From Elusimicrobia bacterium RIFOXYB2_FULL_49_7 (GTDB lineage: Bacteria; Fibrobacterota; OXYB2-FULL-49-7), in contig MGVN01000016.1 of the NCBI GenBank assembly GCA_001800515.1, forward strand, positions 1 to 16,978: a stretch of DNA of 16,978 nucleotides. The letters run 5' to 3'. Position numbers and translations under genes: made by a program. Shown piece by piece: positions 7,381-14,757 of the stretch (its first letter is position 1; each line of letters starts with the position of its first letter). Under the pieces are notes generated by a model that saw only the letters and a list, made by a program, of their open reading frames with translations, was not told the origin of the DNA and made no database searches.

Positions 7381-7442
7381 TCTGGCCAATCACAATCAAA
7401 ACCCTCGGGTTTTCATAAAGAAGCGTTAGACTCACTACACTA
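7381..7442 (+). mobile_element. IS630 3'-end relic with 46-bp internal deletion (right copy)
   Basis: These 62 bases match the end of the transposase relic at 909-1016 without a mismatch, except that the 46 bases corresponding to 945-990 are missing (join after TTTCAT). Identity stops just after the shared CACTA at the end. The orientation is the same as in the left copy. The stop codon of the minus-strand gene at 7448 lies only 5 bases beyond it. Confidence 0.85.
7398..7413. terminator. Bidirectional terminator-like hairpin carried by the IS relic
   Basis: AAAACCC-TC-GGGTTTT is a perfect 7-bp inverted repeat with T-runs on both strands. It lies between the convergent ends of the MCE operon (stop at 7341) and the minus-strand genes (stop at 7448). 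Its position suits a bidirectional terminator, although the stem is short and has only three GC pairs. A weaker hairpin (CGGTT/AACCG, 7342-7358) lies directly after the plus-strand stop. Confidence 0.4.
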
Positions 7443-7447
7443 CCTAT

Positions 7448-7915
7448 TTACCGGCTGAAAACCATCGTTTTCGTCAGCACCTGATTACCCGCCCTGTAAA
7501 CCGCATAATAGATTCCCGAGGATAATGTCCGGTCCGGTTTCCAGGTCTCCCGGTAAATCCCCGAAGGCTTTTCACCGCTAATAAGCGCTTTAACAAGCTT
7601 CCCCCGGACATCGTAGATTTTTAAAGACACATTCCCCTTGGCCTTAAGTCCGAATTGAAGGACGGTCGCTTCTGAAAAGGGGTTGACGGAGCTACTGAAG
7701 AGGGAGGACGATGGGGCCGCCGACGCAGCAACGCCGGACCAATTACCGACGGTAATGGTTACCGTTTTCTCATCTACCCCACCTCGGCCGTCTTTGATGG
7801 TGAGCCTGATAGGGTAGACTCCTTCCTGACGGAAAGTATAAGAAGAACCGCGGCGATCGATAGGAAGAAACGACTGTGTCGAGTAGGCATCAGAGTACTG
7901 ACATTCTCTTTTCAC
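7448..7915 (-). pseudogene. Orphan C-terminal fragment: PKD-like domain plus type A (T9SS-like) sorting domain
   Basis: The 155 residues begin at a GTG without a good ribosome-binding site and have no signal peptide. The first part (SSYTFRQEGVYPIRLTIKDG, then VDEKTVTITVG) is the second half of a PKD-type beta-sandwich. The rest (about residues 68-155, with NPFSEATVLQFGL, VSLKIYDVRGKLV and SSGIYYAVYRAG) is a sorting domain of the type IX secretion class. Both belong at the end of a large exported protein, so the front is missing. In-frame sequence upstream meets a stop after five codons, inside the end of the neighbouring gene. It is probably a dead tail left after deletion, next to the IS630 relic, though expression from the shared transcript cannot be excluded. 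Confidence 0.7.
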
Positions 7916-7925
7916 ACCGTCAAGC

Positions 7926-9446
7926 TCACTTCACAACCTGAATAGTAAACGTCCTGGTTTGTTTTCCCTTCCGATCCAAAACGACCGCACCATAGTTCCC
8001 CGATGCAAGCGCACGTCCCCGGTTATCCTTCAAATCCCATTGTATTTCTTTTTTATCCAGCGGCAGTCTACGCTGGAGCCGGCCGGCCACATCATAAACG
8101 AACAAGGTGGCCCCATTTTGGAATCCCTCCGAGGAGAGGGTGACATTGCCACCCGTCGCGGGATTGGGAAAGGCCGACAATGTCCATGTTCCGGGCAATG
8201 ACGCATTCCTTGTAGCGACTCCCGTGTTTCCGGTCGTATCAACGATTGTCGGTGAAGTAACCGCCGTACCGTTCCAGAAGCCGTAAACGCATCCGTCCAT
8301 GCAACCGATGACCGCTTTCCCGTCACTGACCGCGGAGGAAGAGGCGAAGGGCCGGTAGGAAGCGGGCCGATAGGACCAGAGGGAACTCCCGTTGGCTTTG
8401 TTGCGGAAATAAACCGCGCAGCCGCCGGTATCGCTGTTGTGCTCCGCGCCGAAGATGACGCAATTTCCTATAACGGCCGGAGCGGTATTGACGCCGTACA
8501 GGCCGTCGGGATAGGAGGACCAGACAGCCATGGTCCCTTGATTCGGCCAGGGCTTGACATACATTCCCGCATTGGCGGAGGGGACCAGAATCATGCCGGA
8601 AGCCGTGTCAACCGACACCCCGGAACGGCTCGCACCGCCGGTCCCCAGGAAATCGAATTCCCTGCTTTTGACGCCGGTGTTGAAATCAAAGAGCGCGATC
8701 ATGTTCAGCATTTCCGCTTCCGTGTAGGCCGTATACACCGTATCATTCCAGATCATCGGCGCGCAGGAAAAGCCGCTGTGCGTGGTGTTGTTCGCCTCGG
8801 CATTATGCACCACCCGGATTTTTTTGCAGTACGTCCCGCTGTCCTCAAGCCAAATCAGGTTGTTGTCGCCGTCCGAATAGACAATTTGCCCTTTATACGC
8901 CGCGGCCGCGTGCATGATTTTATACATGGCCGTGTCGGTCCATTTGAGGTTCCCGTCTAAGTCCAGAGCATGGAACACTCCTCCGAAGCTGCCAAAATAT
9001 ACGCCGTTATCCATCAGGAGCGGCGCTGCAAATACTGCCCCGCCCGCGTTATACGAGTGCAACACCGCGCCATCAGCCGCATCCAGCACATAAAAAACGC
9101 CCGCCGTGGTGCCGACATACACTTTACCGCTTCCGACCGCCGGCGAACATTCATTGGAAACGCCGCCCAGGCTGCGGCTCCATGCCACCCGGTTGGAATC
9201 CAGGTCCAGACAGGCCAAAAGCCCCCTGCTGGAGAGAACATAAGCCTTGCCGTTGACAACAGCCGGGGAAGCCAGAATCGGGGAACCGAAATCAAACCAG
9301 CCGCACAAGGTGGTAGGCAATGTGATGCTTTCCGCCAGATTGCACGCCTGCCGGTCAGGCGTTCGTTTGTATTGCGGCCAGTCCGATGCGAAAAGGACCG
9401 TTGACGCGCCCAGGATAAAACAGCAAATCCACGTTATTGATTTCAT
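7926..9446 (-). CDS. Secreted PQQ-like beta-propeller protein with C-terminal type A sorting domain
   Basis: This 506-residue protein has a signal peptide (MKSITWICCFILGASTVLFA) followed by DWPQYKRTPDRQACN, the usual opening of this secreted propeller type. Repeats such as GKAYVLSSRGLLACLDLDS, GKVYVGTTAGVFYVLDAADG and GVYFGSFGGVFHALDLDG form the blades of a PQQ-like propeller. The last about 85 residues (FPNPATGGNVTL, LFVYDVAGRLQRRL, then FTIQVVK) are a sorting domain for export and surface attachment. I chose the ATG at 9446 because a GGG-containing site lies 6 bases upstream and the signal peptide starts there; the longer frame to 9557 would overlap the preceding gene. It lies 11 bases after that gene. 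No catalytic function is evident; a binding or scaffold role is likely. Confidence 0.85.
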   Translation of the reverse strand: MKSITWICCFILGASTVLFASDWPQYKRTPDRQACNLAESITLPTTLCGWFDFGSPILASPAVVNGKAYVLSSRGLLACLDLDSNRVAWSRSLGGVSNECSPAVGSGKVYVGTTAGVFYVLDAADGAVLHSYNAGGAVFAAPLLMDNGVYFGSFGGVFHALDLDGNLKWTDTAMYKIMHAAAAYKGQIVYSDGDNNLIWLEDSGTYCKKIRVVHNAEANNTTHSGFSCAPMIWNDTVYTAYTEAEMLNMIALFDFNTGVKSREFDFLGTGGASRSGVSVDTASGMILVPSANAGMYVKPWPNQGTMAVWSSYPDGLYGVNTAPAVIGNCVIFGAEHNSDTGGCAVYFRNKANGSSLWSYRPASYRPFASSSAVSDGKAVIGCMDGCVYGFWNGTAVTSPTIVDTTGNTGVATRNASLPGTWTLSAFPNPATGGNVTLSSEGFQNGATLFVYDVAGRLQRRLPLDKKEIQWDLKDNRGRALASGNYGAVVLDRKGKQTRTFTIQVVK

Positions 9447-9457
9447 GGAGCACCCTT

Positions 9458-10732
9458 TCATTGCGCATTTTCGAAACAATAAATAAGTCCTTCTGTGCCG
9501 CCGGCCAGATAAAGCCTGTCGTAGGCGATTGACATGGAAGCGCAGTGATTGGCACAATCATGGAAGGACCACGCCAGGTTTCCCGCTTCATCCACGGCGA
9601 CAATCTGACGGCCGGCGTCGACCGTAAAGTTTATGTTGGGACTTCCGAATGCGTTATAAACGTACCCGTTGGCGGCAGTGGGAGCGGAACAACCCGAACT
9701 GGCCCCCTTGTTGTACATGGAGGCAAAGGGCGCCGCGGCCCCTGTTGAAAGGAAATAGGGAACGGCAAAGCCGCCGTAACTCCGGCTGTAATATTTGCCG
9801 TTCATAATCGGGAATATTTTGCTATAGGGGTCTCCGCCGCCGGATAAAACAGGCGAGCCATCCGACGCGTTGAGCAACCGCATGCCGCCCAGGGAAAGCA
9901 CCATCAGGCTCCCCTGGTAATATTGAAGATTGCCCGCCTTCCACCACACATGCATCGAATCATTTTCCCAAAGCAATCCGCCGTTCAGGTCAAGGGCCAC
10001 GGTACGACCGCTGTCACCGGGCGTCCCGTCCTGGCCGTCGCCCACGGAGGCAAAGACCGTATCCCCGACTACCAGCAGCGTGGTGTTGTTGCAGGCCTTG
10101 GTTGACATGTTATGGACCCAGAGGGTATCGCCTGTCATGGCATCCCAGGCCTGCACCTGGGCGACATGAATCAATTCGCTCAAGGTTTCGGTCTTTTTCC
10201 CTGTGGTTTCGCGGTTTGAACAGAAGAAAAGTTTCCCCTGGCGCACCTGCGGTGAATAATGAATCCTATGGTTGGTATAACCGACGTCCTTTTTCCAGAG
10301 CACACGGCCGGTCTGCAAATCAAAACAGCGCATTCCAGTAATGCCCGGATGGCCGGCGCTGTAAAAGGAGGCATAAACGCGGCCGTTCCAGATGCAGGGA
10401 CCCGTCTCGGTCATGCCCACGGAATGGGCCGCCATCCGCTGGACGAAATAACGCCATTTGATTTCACCGGTATTCGCGTTGTAGCAGAAAAGATATCCGT
10501 CGCGGCTCTGCGCGACCAGGCAGCTTTCGGCAATCACCGGACCCGCTTTAAAAGACCCCGGTACGCTGACCGCCCACTTGACTTTGAGAGGGGGCCGTAG
10601 CACCATGGTCGCGGAAAAACCGGTATGGTTGATATTATTGAGAATGGGCCATTCGGAGGGGGTCTGCCCGAAGGCAAATGCCGCGAAGCAGAAAAGAAAT
10701 ACGCAATCAAACAAGGAACGGGAATTCTTCAT
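9458..10732 (-). CDS. Exported PQQ-like beta-propeller protein without sorting domain
   Basis: This 424-residue protein has a signal peptide (LFDCVFLFCFAAFAFGQ) and then SEWPILNNINHTGFSATM. Propeller repeats follow, for example SRDGYLFCYNANTGEIKW, MRCFDLQTGRVLWKKD and VQAWDAMTGDTLWVHNM, and it ends with LYLAGGTEGLIYCFENAQ. It ends on a blade and lacks the C-terminal sorting domain of its downstream neighbour, so it probably stays periplasmic or relies on that partner. The start at 10732 is fixed by AAGGAG (10739-10744) 6 bases upstream; an earlier in-frame start at 10771 has no such site. It is the first gene of a two-gene operon. The two proteins share the fold but diverge widely in sequence. 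PQQ dependence is not implied. Confidence 0.83.
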   Translation of the reverse strand: MKNSRSLFDCVFLFCFAAFAFGQTPSEWPILNNINHTGFSATMVLRPPLKVKWAVSVPGSFKAGPVIAESCLVAQSRDGYLFCYNANTGEIKWRYFVQRMAAHSVGMTETGPCIWNGRVYASFYSAGHPGITGMRCFDLQTGRVLWKKDVGYTNHRIHYSPQVRQGKLFFCSNRETTGKKTETLSELIHVAQVQAWDAMTGDTLWVHNMSTKACNNTTLLVVGDTVFASVGDGQDGTPGDSGRTVALDLNGGLLWENDSMHVWWKAGNLQYYQGSLMVLSLGGMRLLNASDGSPVLSGGGDPYSKIFPIMNGKYYSRSYGGFAVPYFLSTGAAAPFASMYNKGASSGCSAPTAANGYVYNAFGSPNINFTVDAGRQIVAVDEAGNLAWSFHDCANHCASMSIAYDRLYLAGGTEGLIYCFENAQ

Positions 10733-10738
10733 GAAGCT

Positions 10739-10744
10739 CTCCTT
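10739..10744 (-). promoter_or_regulatory. Shine-Dalgarno site fixing the propeller gene start
   Basis: The minus strand reads AAGGAG, 6 bases before the ATG at 10732. It favours this start over the in-frame start at 10771. Confidence 0.7.
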
Positions 10745-10800
10745 CACTCGAAAAGAAATTATTCTTCTCAATTGAATCCGCGGGTCTTAAAAATATTAAT

Positions 10801-10834
10801 CCGGATACTATCTACTATTAGGAAGATTTTCCGG
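10801..10834. repeat. Short inverted repeat upstream of the propeller operon
   Basis: CCGGA (10801-10805) and TCCGG (10830-10834) form an inverted repeat around a 24-base AT-rich centre, about 70-100 bases upstream of the propeller start at 10732 and just after the DUF1670-like stop. It could be an operator or part of a weak terminator. With 5-base arms, chance is also plausible. Confidence 0.2.
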
Positions 10835-10849
10835 TAGGTTGGCAGCATT

Positions 10850-11250
10850 CTATTTTATTGCCGCACCCACCTCCTTTTCTTCCTTCTTAATATCTTCCTT
10901 TTCCTCCGGTCTTTTCAAGTCTGGATGGTAGTAATAGACCAGGTCCCGATACTGCAGGATCGTGGAACGGCCCATGCCGGTAATCCTTACCATCTCCATC
11001 AGGTTAAACTTCTTCTCCAGCAGGACCTTCACCCGCTTGTAGTTCTTCAGATAGTTGCTGGTAGCTTCTATCGTGTGGTTCGTCTGTCTGGCAATGTCCG
11101 GTTCGGGATAACCCTGCTCATAAAGGCTGATAATACTTCCTTTATGCGTAGGGCGGCTGCCTTGGTCCAAAATCATACCCTTGGTCGGAAGTATATCCTT
11201 GTGCGTGTCATGATAGCGCTTCAGATACTTGCCGATGACCCCTATAGAAC
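10850..11250 (-). pseudogene. DUF1670-like protein, C-terminal part only (5' truncated)
   Basis: The frame reads CSIGVIGKYLKRYHDTHKDI, then LPTKGMILDQGSRPTHKGSI and LYEQGYPEPDIARQTNHTIE, then YLKNYKRVKVLLEKKFNLME and VRITGMGRS, ending KKEEKEVGAAIK at TAG 10850-10852. This matches the C-terminal helix-turn-helix part of DUF1670 proteins, which are about 250-300 residues long and of uncertain, possibly regulatory or mobile-element-related function. An ATG at 11176 exists inside the domain, but the homology clearly begins before it, so the true N-terminus is lost. The frame runs directly into the coding end of the secreted-protein fragment at 11242-11628, so the exact junction (about 11240-11285) is uncertain. 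The family call is from motif memory. Confidence 0.6.
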
Positions 11251-11628
11251 ATCTACCCAGAGCTTGGGATAGTCCGACCAGTCATTGCCGAATATTGTAT
11301 TATGCCAACCCGATGTTCTTAACATATTTGGATTTCGATACAAAACATTCCACCCTAACTGGTGATTCCTCAGAAGACCAGTAATCCAATGATCAGATGC
11401 TGCACAGAATTTTCTGCTCATCACCCCTTCCGATGCATCTTCATTAACAATACCAGCAATGGGCGCCGTATAGCCTGAGGGAGGATACCATGACTGTTCA
11501 TCATCGTTGTATATCAAACCATCGCCTGCTTCCCACCCAAAAAGCCTGCGGGTACCCGACTCCTGGCCTTGGATATTGAAGACCAGGAAAAGGAAAATAA
11601 ATAGAGCACTCATGAACCGGACTCTCAC
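11242..11628 (-). pseudogene. N-terminal fragment of an exported protein, 3' truncated
   Basis: The 128-residue frame has a signal peptide (RVRFMSALFIFLFLVFNIQG, then QES) and a Trp/Gly-rich mature part (RRLFGWEAGDGLIYNDDEQS, later GWHNTIFGNDWSDYPKLW). It then stops right where DUF1670-like sequence begins, and no sorting domain follows. I read it as the front part of a larger surface protein cut by recombination. The GTG start at 11628 overlaps the stop of the lyase gene by 3 bases; an ATG at 11613 is an alternative. It is the third gene of the esterase-lyase transcript. I do not recognise the family. Confidence 0.6.
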
Positions 11629-14600
11629 TTTATAACCACCAGACTTTTATGGAATATTTGACGGCCCACCTTAAGCCTGATTGTATAAAAACCGCTCCCG
11701 ACCTTATCGGCTGTCCACTTTATTTGCGCAACATTGGCGGATACTCTTAATAAATTCGACAAGTCCTGAATCTTTTGACCTCGGATGTTATAAATCCCTA
11801 ATGAGACATCTTTCTTCTTCAAGTCTGCAAAATTGATACGAATTAAGGTGCTGGGATTAAACGGATTGGGATAGACGAGGATCGTTTCTATTGAATTTCC
11901 TTGAATGGCATTATTGCTTTCTTCTTGAAGCGAACCACCGATTTCATATAAATTTTCAAGAAAATAAGCACAATCATTCGTACTCATTGTCCAATATTTG
12001 CTTGTAGTTCCATAATAGTTATCACTCCTGGTGACAATCGTACGTATTCCATCGACAAAGGTATTATTCGTGGTATACGACGAGTGGTAATTGGAGTGCA
12101 AAACCATGCCCACAAGCTGAGAATCGTTTTGTGATAGTGTCATAACGCTATCCGGTATGGGAAAGCTCGGTTCAAAACCCGGCGCATCATAATAAAGCAT
12201 CGCATCACAGAAATAATCCATCGCTTTTTGCAGATACGCTGTTTTGTTTTCATCTTGTACATTAGCCAGAAACGCCTCCAAACCGGCAAAGGCAAAGAAA
12301 TAAACATAATTAGAGTTATGCAGTCCTTTGCCAGTAGGCTTTTTATAGGTGGTACCATACGGGATACGAATGGAATCACCATCTTTTAATTCCCAACTGC
12401 CGCCGAATATCCGATCTCTCGTTAAGACAGAGGAAATGGTGTCACACACCTCAACAATATTTGATAAAACCGGATCCGACGGATTGATTCGCTTAATCGT
12501 ATTGTATAAGCGTATAATTCCCTGAACACCGATTCGGTACATATTATTGGTGACATACCAATCTGTCGTATCGATAGGATCCGTTTTGGAATAAAGGAGC
12601 GGCTGGTTTTTCAGTGCCCAATAAAATGTCTGGTTAAATACTTTTTTAGCCGTATTTAAATACTTTTCATCAGCAAAAACATCATATCCTGCACACATAT
12701 TGAGAATAGGCCAGGTAATATAGCGAATTTCACCTGGAAGAAAGGTTCCATTGCCATTTTGACCCAATCTATAAGGATCATACATAATACGCTCAGCATA
12801 ATCACATTTTTTCCGGAAGACGTCGCGGGAAAGCCTGTCCCCTGTTATCAGAAAATGCAAACCCAGCCCCTGGTTCCATGTATGACTCGCGTCGCCGGCC
12901 TGATACCCATCGATTTTGAAATGTTCCCATTTTTCGTAGAAACTATTGCCCGCCATTTTCCAAATCTTCCATGTAGGATCAACGCCGCTTGAAGCGGTCG
13001 GGTAGAGATAGGGCCCTTCCTGCCAGTGATTGAACGTGCCAAGATCCCGCAAAAACACGGAAGCATCACAGCCCTCATAGAGCATCTTAGAATGACCAAA
13101 CTTCAGAAAACCGCTCAGTAAGGCACCATTAATGTCATAATGCAGATTATTGAACCCGCCTGACCAGCGCCAATCCGGATAATTCATCCACCCATGTGAA
13201 TGCATCATACTATAATGATTATAATTTCGCATCATTTCCAGATCACATTTGAAACCCCAGGCATTCGGATCCTGGACAAAGGTATCCACAATGCATTGAT
13301 GGATGCGTTCCTGACGAGTAAGCGAAAGATTCAATCTTGGATTGGTACCGCTAAAAGTCATGCCCGATGGGCTAAAGGCCCCAAACCCTGCTGCCGTGGT
13401 GTAGTGCGCGGCACTGGCAAAACCAATTAATGGTTTCTGCGTGGACTGATTGAAATCAGAAGCCACCTTGGCATCCTGTACCCCTTCATAAAATTTAACA
13501 TCCGTTACCCAGGTACACTGGCGCCCGGGCGGCATAATATAATCGTCCACTTTCTGCCATGTTAAGCTTAAATCATATTTCACATAGCCATTGACATCAA
13601 TCGGCAAGAATCGAACTTCAAAGCCATCGGATGTCGTTGCAAGTCCACCCGGATGCCTTTGCCAAAAGTTGCGTAGGGAAGCTGTTATGCCAAATTCATC
13701 CCCATGAATATCCAACCATCCTTCGCAAAAAGCCCCGTTGCTTAAGTCCAGATTGTTCTTCCTAAAACGATGTTTCAAATTATTGCCTTTATCGGAAAGC
13801 GGAAAAGTGCGACCGTCCTCATTATAAGGACCCACCAACGCTGCGTTGGCAAGCATGAGCTCCATGCTATCCGATGCATTAAGACTGGTTGAAAAATCAT
13901 TCGGCCCAACGACCGTGGTCGAGGCGGCACGGATATGGCCCAAACGTAAAACAAATCCTTTGAATATCAGGGTTGAATCCGTCTCCCAAAAACCGGGATG
14001 TTGCAGTGTGGAATGTATTGTCACAAAATCTTTATCGGCATAGGCATGAATGCGCATAATAAAGCGGATAGGACGATCTCCCCAGACGGGATAACCCGTC
14101 ACCATCAGTCTGTTGTTGGAAGAGGTATAAAAGAAACCGGTCACTCTGATGCAGACGCGCATGGGTCCCATTTCTTCAACATAACAAGAATCCGCATCCG
14201 CACGGCCGACATATTCCATAGTGCCCTGCGTGAGTACAAGTCCGCTATTGTTTTTGGCATCCACCACAAGCCGAGAACCTTTCCACACCTTGTTTAAGAC
14301 ATTAAACGCATCCCCTTTTAACACCTCGAACTTCAGCACGCCGGTTTCAACGGTAATCTTATCCGTTCCCTCTGTAACGGCAAGAGGGGTTGTAGGTATT
14401 TGTGCTCCCGCTGTAAGGGTAAGATTCTGAGAACTCTTCGCAGAAAGGGTGGGTTGAATATCGCATAAAATCCACTTGGCGGATCCGTCCGGCCACACGG
14501 CAATGGTGGTAAATTGACCCTTCGTTCCCGTAATATGTACCGGGGCCGGTTGTTCAAGACCGGTTCCCGTAACCCGTCCCTTTTCAACAGGAAGACCAAA

Positions 14601-14723
14601 TGTGGCAGGTTCATTGCTGCGATCAACGCCGGCATAATCTGTTATCACAAATCCTACCGGGAGAGAACAAACATGCACATCAAGAAAGGCCATCAAGAAA
14701 ACCCCGAGGATTATTTTTTTCAT
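11625..14723 (-). CDS. Secreted polysaccharide lyase-like protein (PcRGLX/YetA type, PL26-like) with type A sorting domain
   Basis: This 1032-residue protein starts with a signal peptide (KKIILGVFLMAFLDVHVCSL). Residues about 25-120 carry NEPATFGLPVEKGRV and AVWPDGSAKWILCDIQP, the signature of the N-terminal RIFT-barrel domain of YetA/PcRGLX-like proteins. A central beta-sandwich (about 130-410) and a helical toroid region (about 430-900, with AGDASHTWNQGLGLHFLITG) follow in the same order as in the exo-rhamnogalacturonan lyase PcRGLX. The last about 85 residues (VYPNPFNPSTLIRI, VSLGIYNIRGQKI, GSGFYTIRLKVG) form a sorting domain. It probably cleaves a rhamnogalacturonan- or uronate-type polysaccharide outside the cell; I cannot confirm catalytic residues. 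A GGGAGA ribosome-binding site lies upstream, and the esterase gene precedes it by 34 bases. Confidence 0.72.
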   Translation of the reverse strand: MKKIILGVFLMAFLDVHVCSLPVGFVITDYAGVDRSNEPATFGLPVEKGRVTGTGLEQPAPVHITGTKGQFTTIAVWPDGSAKWILCDIQPTLSAKSSQNLTLTAGAQIPTTPLAVTEGTDKITVETGVLKFEVLKGDAFNVLNKVWKGSRLVVDAKNNSGLVLTQGTMEYVGRADADSCYVEEMGPMRVCIRVTGFFYTSSNNRLMVTGYPVWGDRPIRFIMRIHAYADKDFVTIHSTLQHPGFWETDSTLIFKGFVLRLGHIRAASTTVVGPNDFSTSLNASDSMELMLANAALVGPYNEDGRTFPLSDKGNNLKHRFRKNNLDLSNGAFCEGWLDIHGDEFGITASLRNFWQRHPGGLATTSDGFEVRFLPIDVNGYVKYDLSLTWQKVDDYIMPPGRQCTWVTDVKFYEGVQDAKVASDFNQSTQKPLIGFASAAHYTTAAGFGAFSPSGMTFSGTNPRLNLSLTRQERIHQCIVDTFVQDPNAWGFKCDLEMMRNYNHYSMMHSHGWMNYPDWRWSGGFNNLHYDINGALLSGFLKFGHSKMLYEGCDASVFLRDLGTFNHWQEGPYLYPTASSGVDPTWKIWKMAGNSFYEKWEHFKIDGYQAGDASHTWNQGLGLHFLITGDRLSRDVFRKKCDYAERIMYDPYRLGQNGNGTFLPGEIRYITWPILNMCAGYDVFADEKYLNTAKKVFNQTFYWALKNQPLLYSKTDPIDTTDWYVTNNMYRIGVQGIIRLYNTIKRINPSDPVLSNIVEVCDTISSVLTRDRIFGGSWELKDGDSIRIPYGTTYKKPTGKGLHNSNYVYFFAFAGLEAFLANVQDENKTAYLQKAMDYFCDAMLYYDAPGFEPSFPIPDSVMTLSQNDSQLVGMVLHSNYHSSYTTNNTFVDGIRTIVTRSDNYYGTTSKYWTMSTNDCAYFLENLYEIGGSLQEESNNAIQGNSIETILVYPNPFNPSTLIRINFADLKKKDVSLGIYNIRGQKIQDLSNLLRVSANVAQIKWTADKVGSGFYTIRLKVGRQIFHKSLVVIK

Positions 14724-14739
14724 ACCACATCTCCCGTCT

Positions 14740-14755
14740 TTATTGTTTACAATAA
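14740..14755. repeat. Perfect AT-rich inverted repeat between esterase and lyase genes
   Basis: TTATTG-TTTA-CAATAA is a perfect 6-bp inverted repeat in the 34-base gap between the esterase stop and the lyase ribosome-binding site. It may form a weak intercistronic hairpin or be a protein-binding site. Its low GC content makes a terminator unlikely. Confidence 0.3.
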
Positions 14756-14757
14756 GG

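Noticed and set aside
8439..8960. Plus-strand open frame inside the propeller gene
   Set aside because: It is the antisense of GC-rich, well-supported propeller coding sequence with no ribosome-binding site or recognisable domain.
9447..9557. Longer start for the second propeller protein, overlapping the preceding gene by about 100 bases
   Set aside because: The extra residues lack signal-peptide character and overlap the end of a well-supported gene. The ATG at 9446 starts a clear signal peptide and has a ribosome-binding site.
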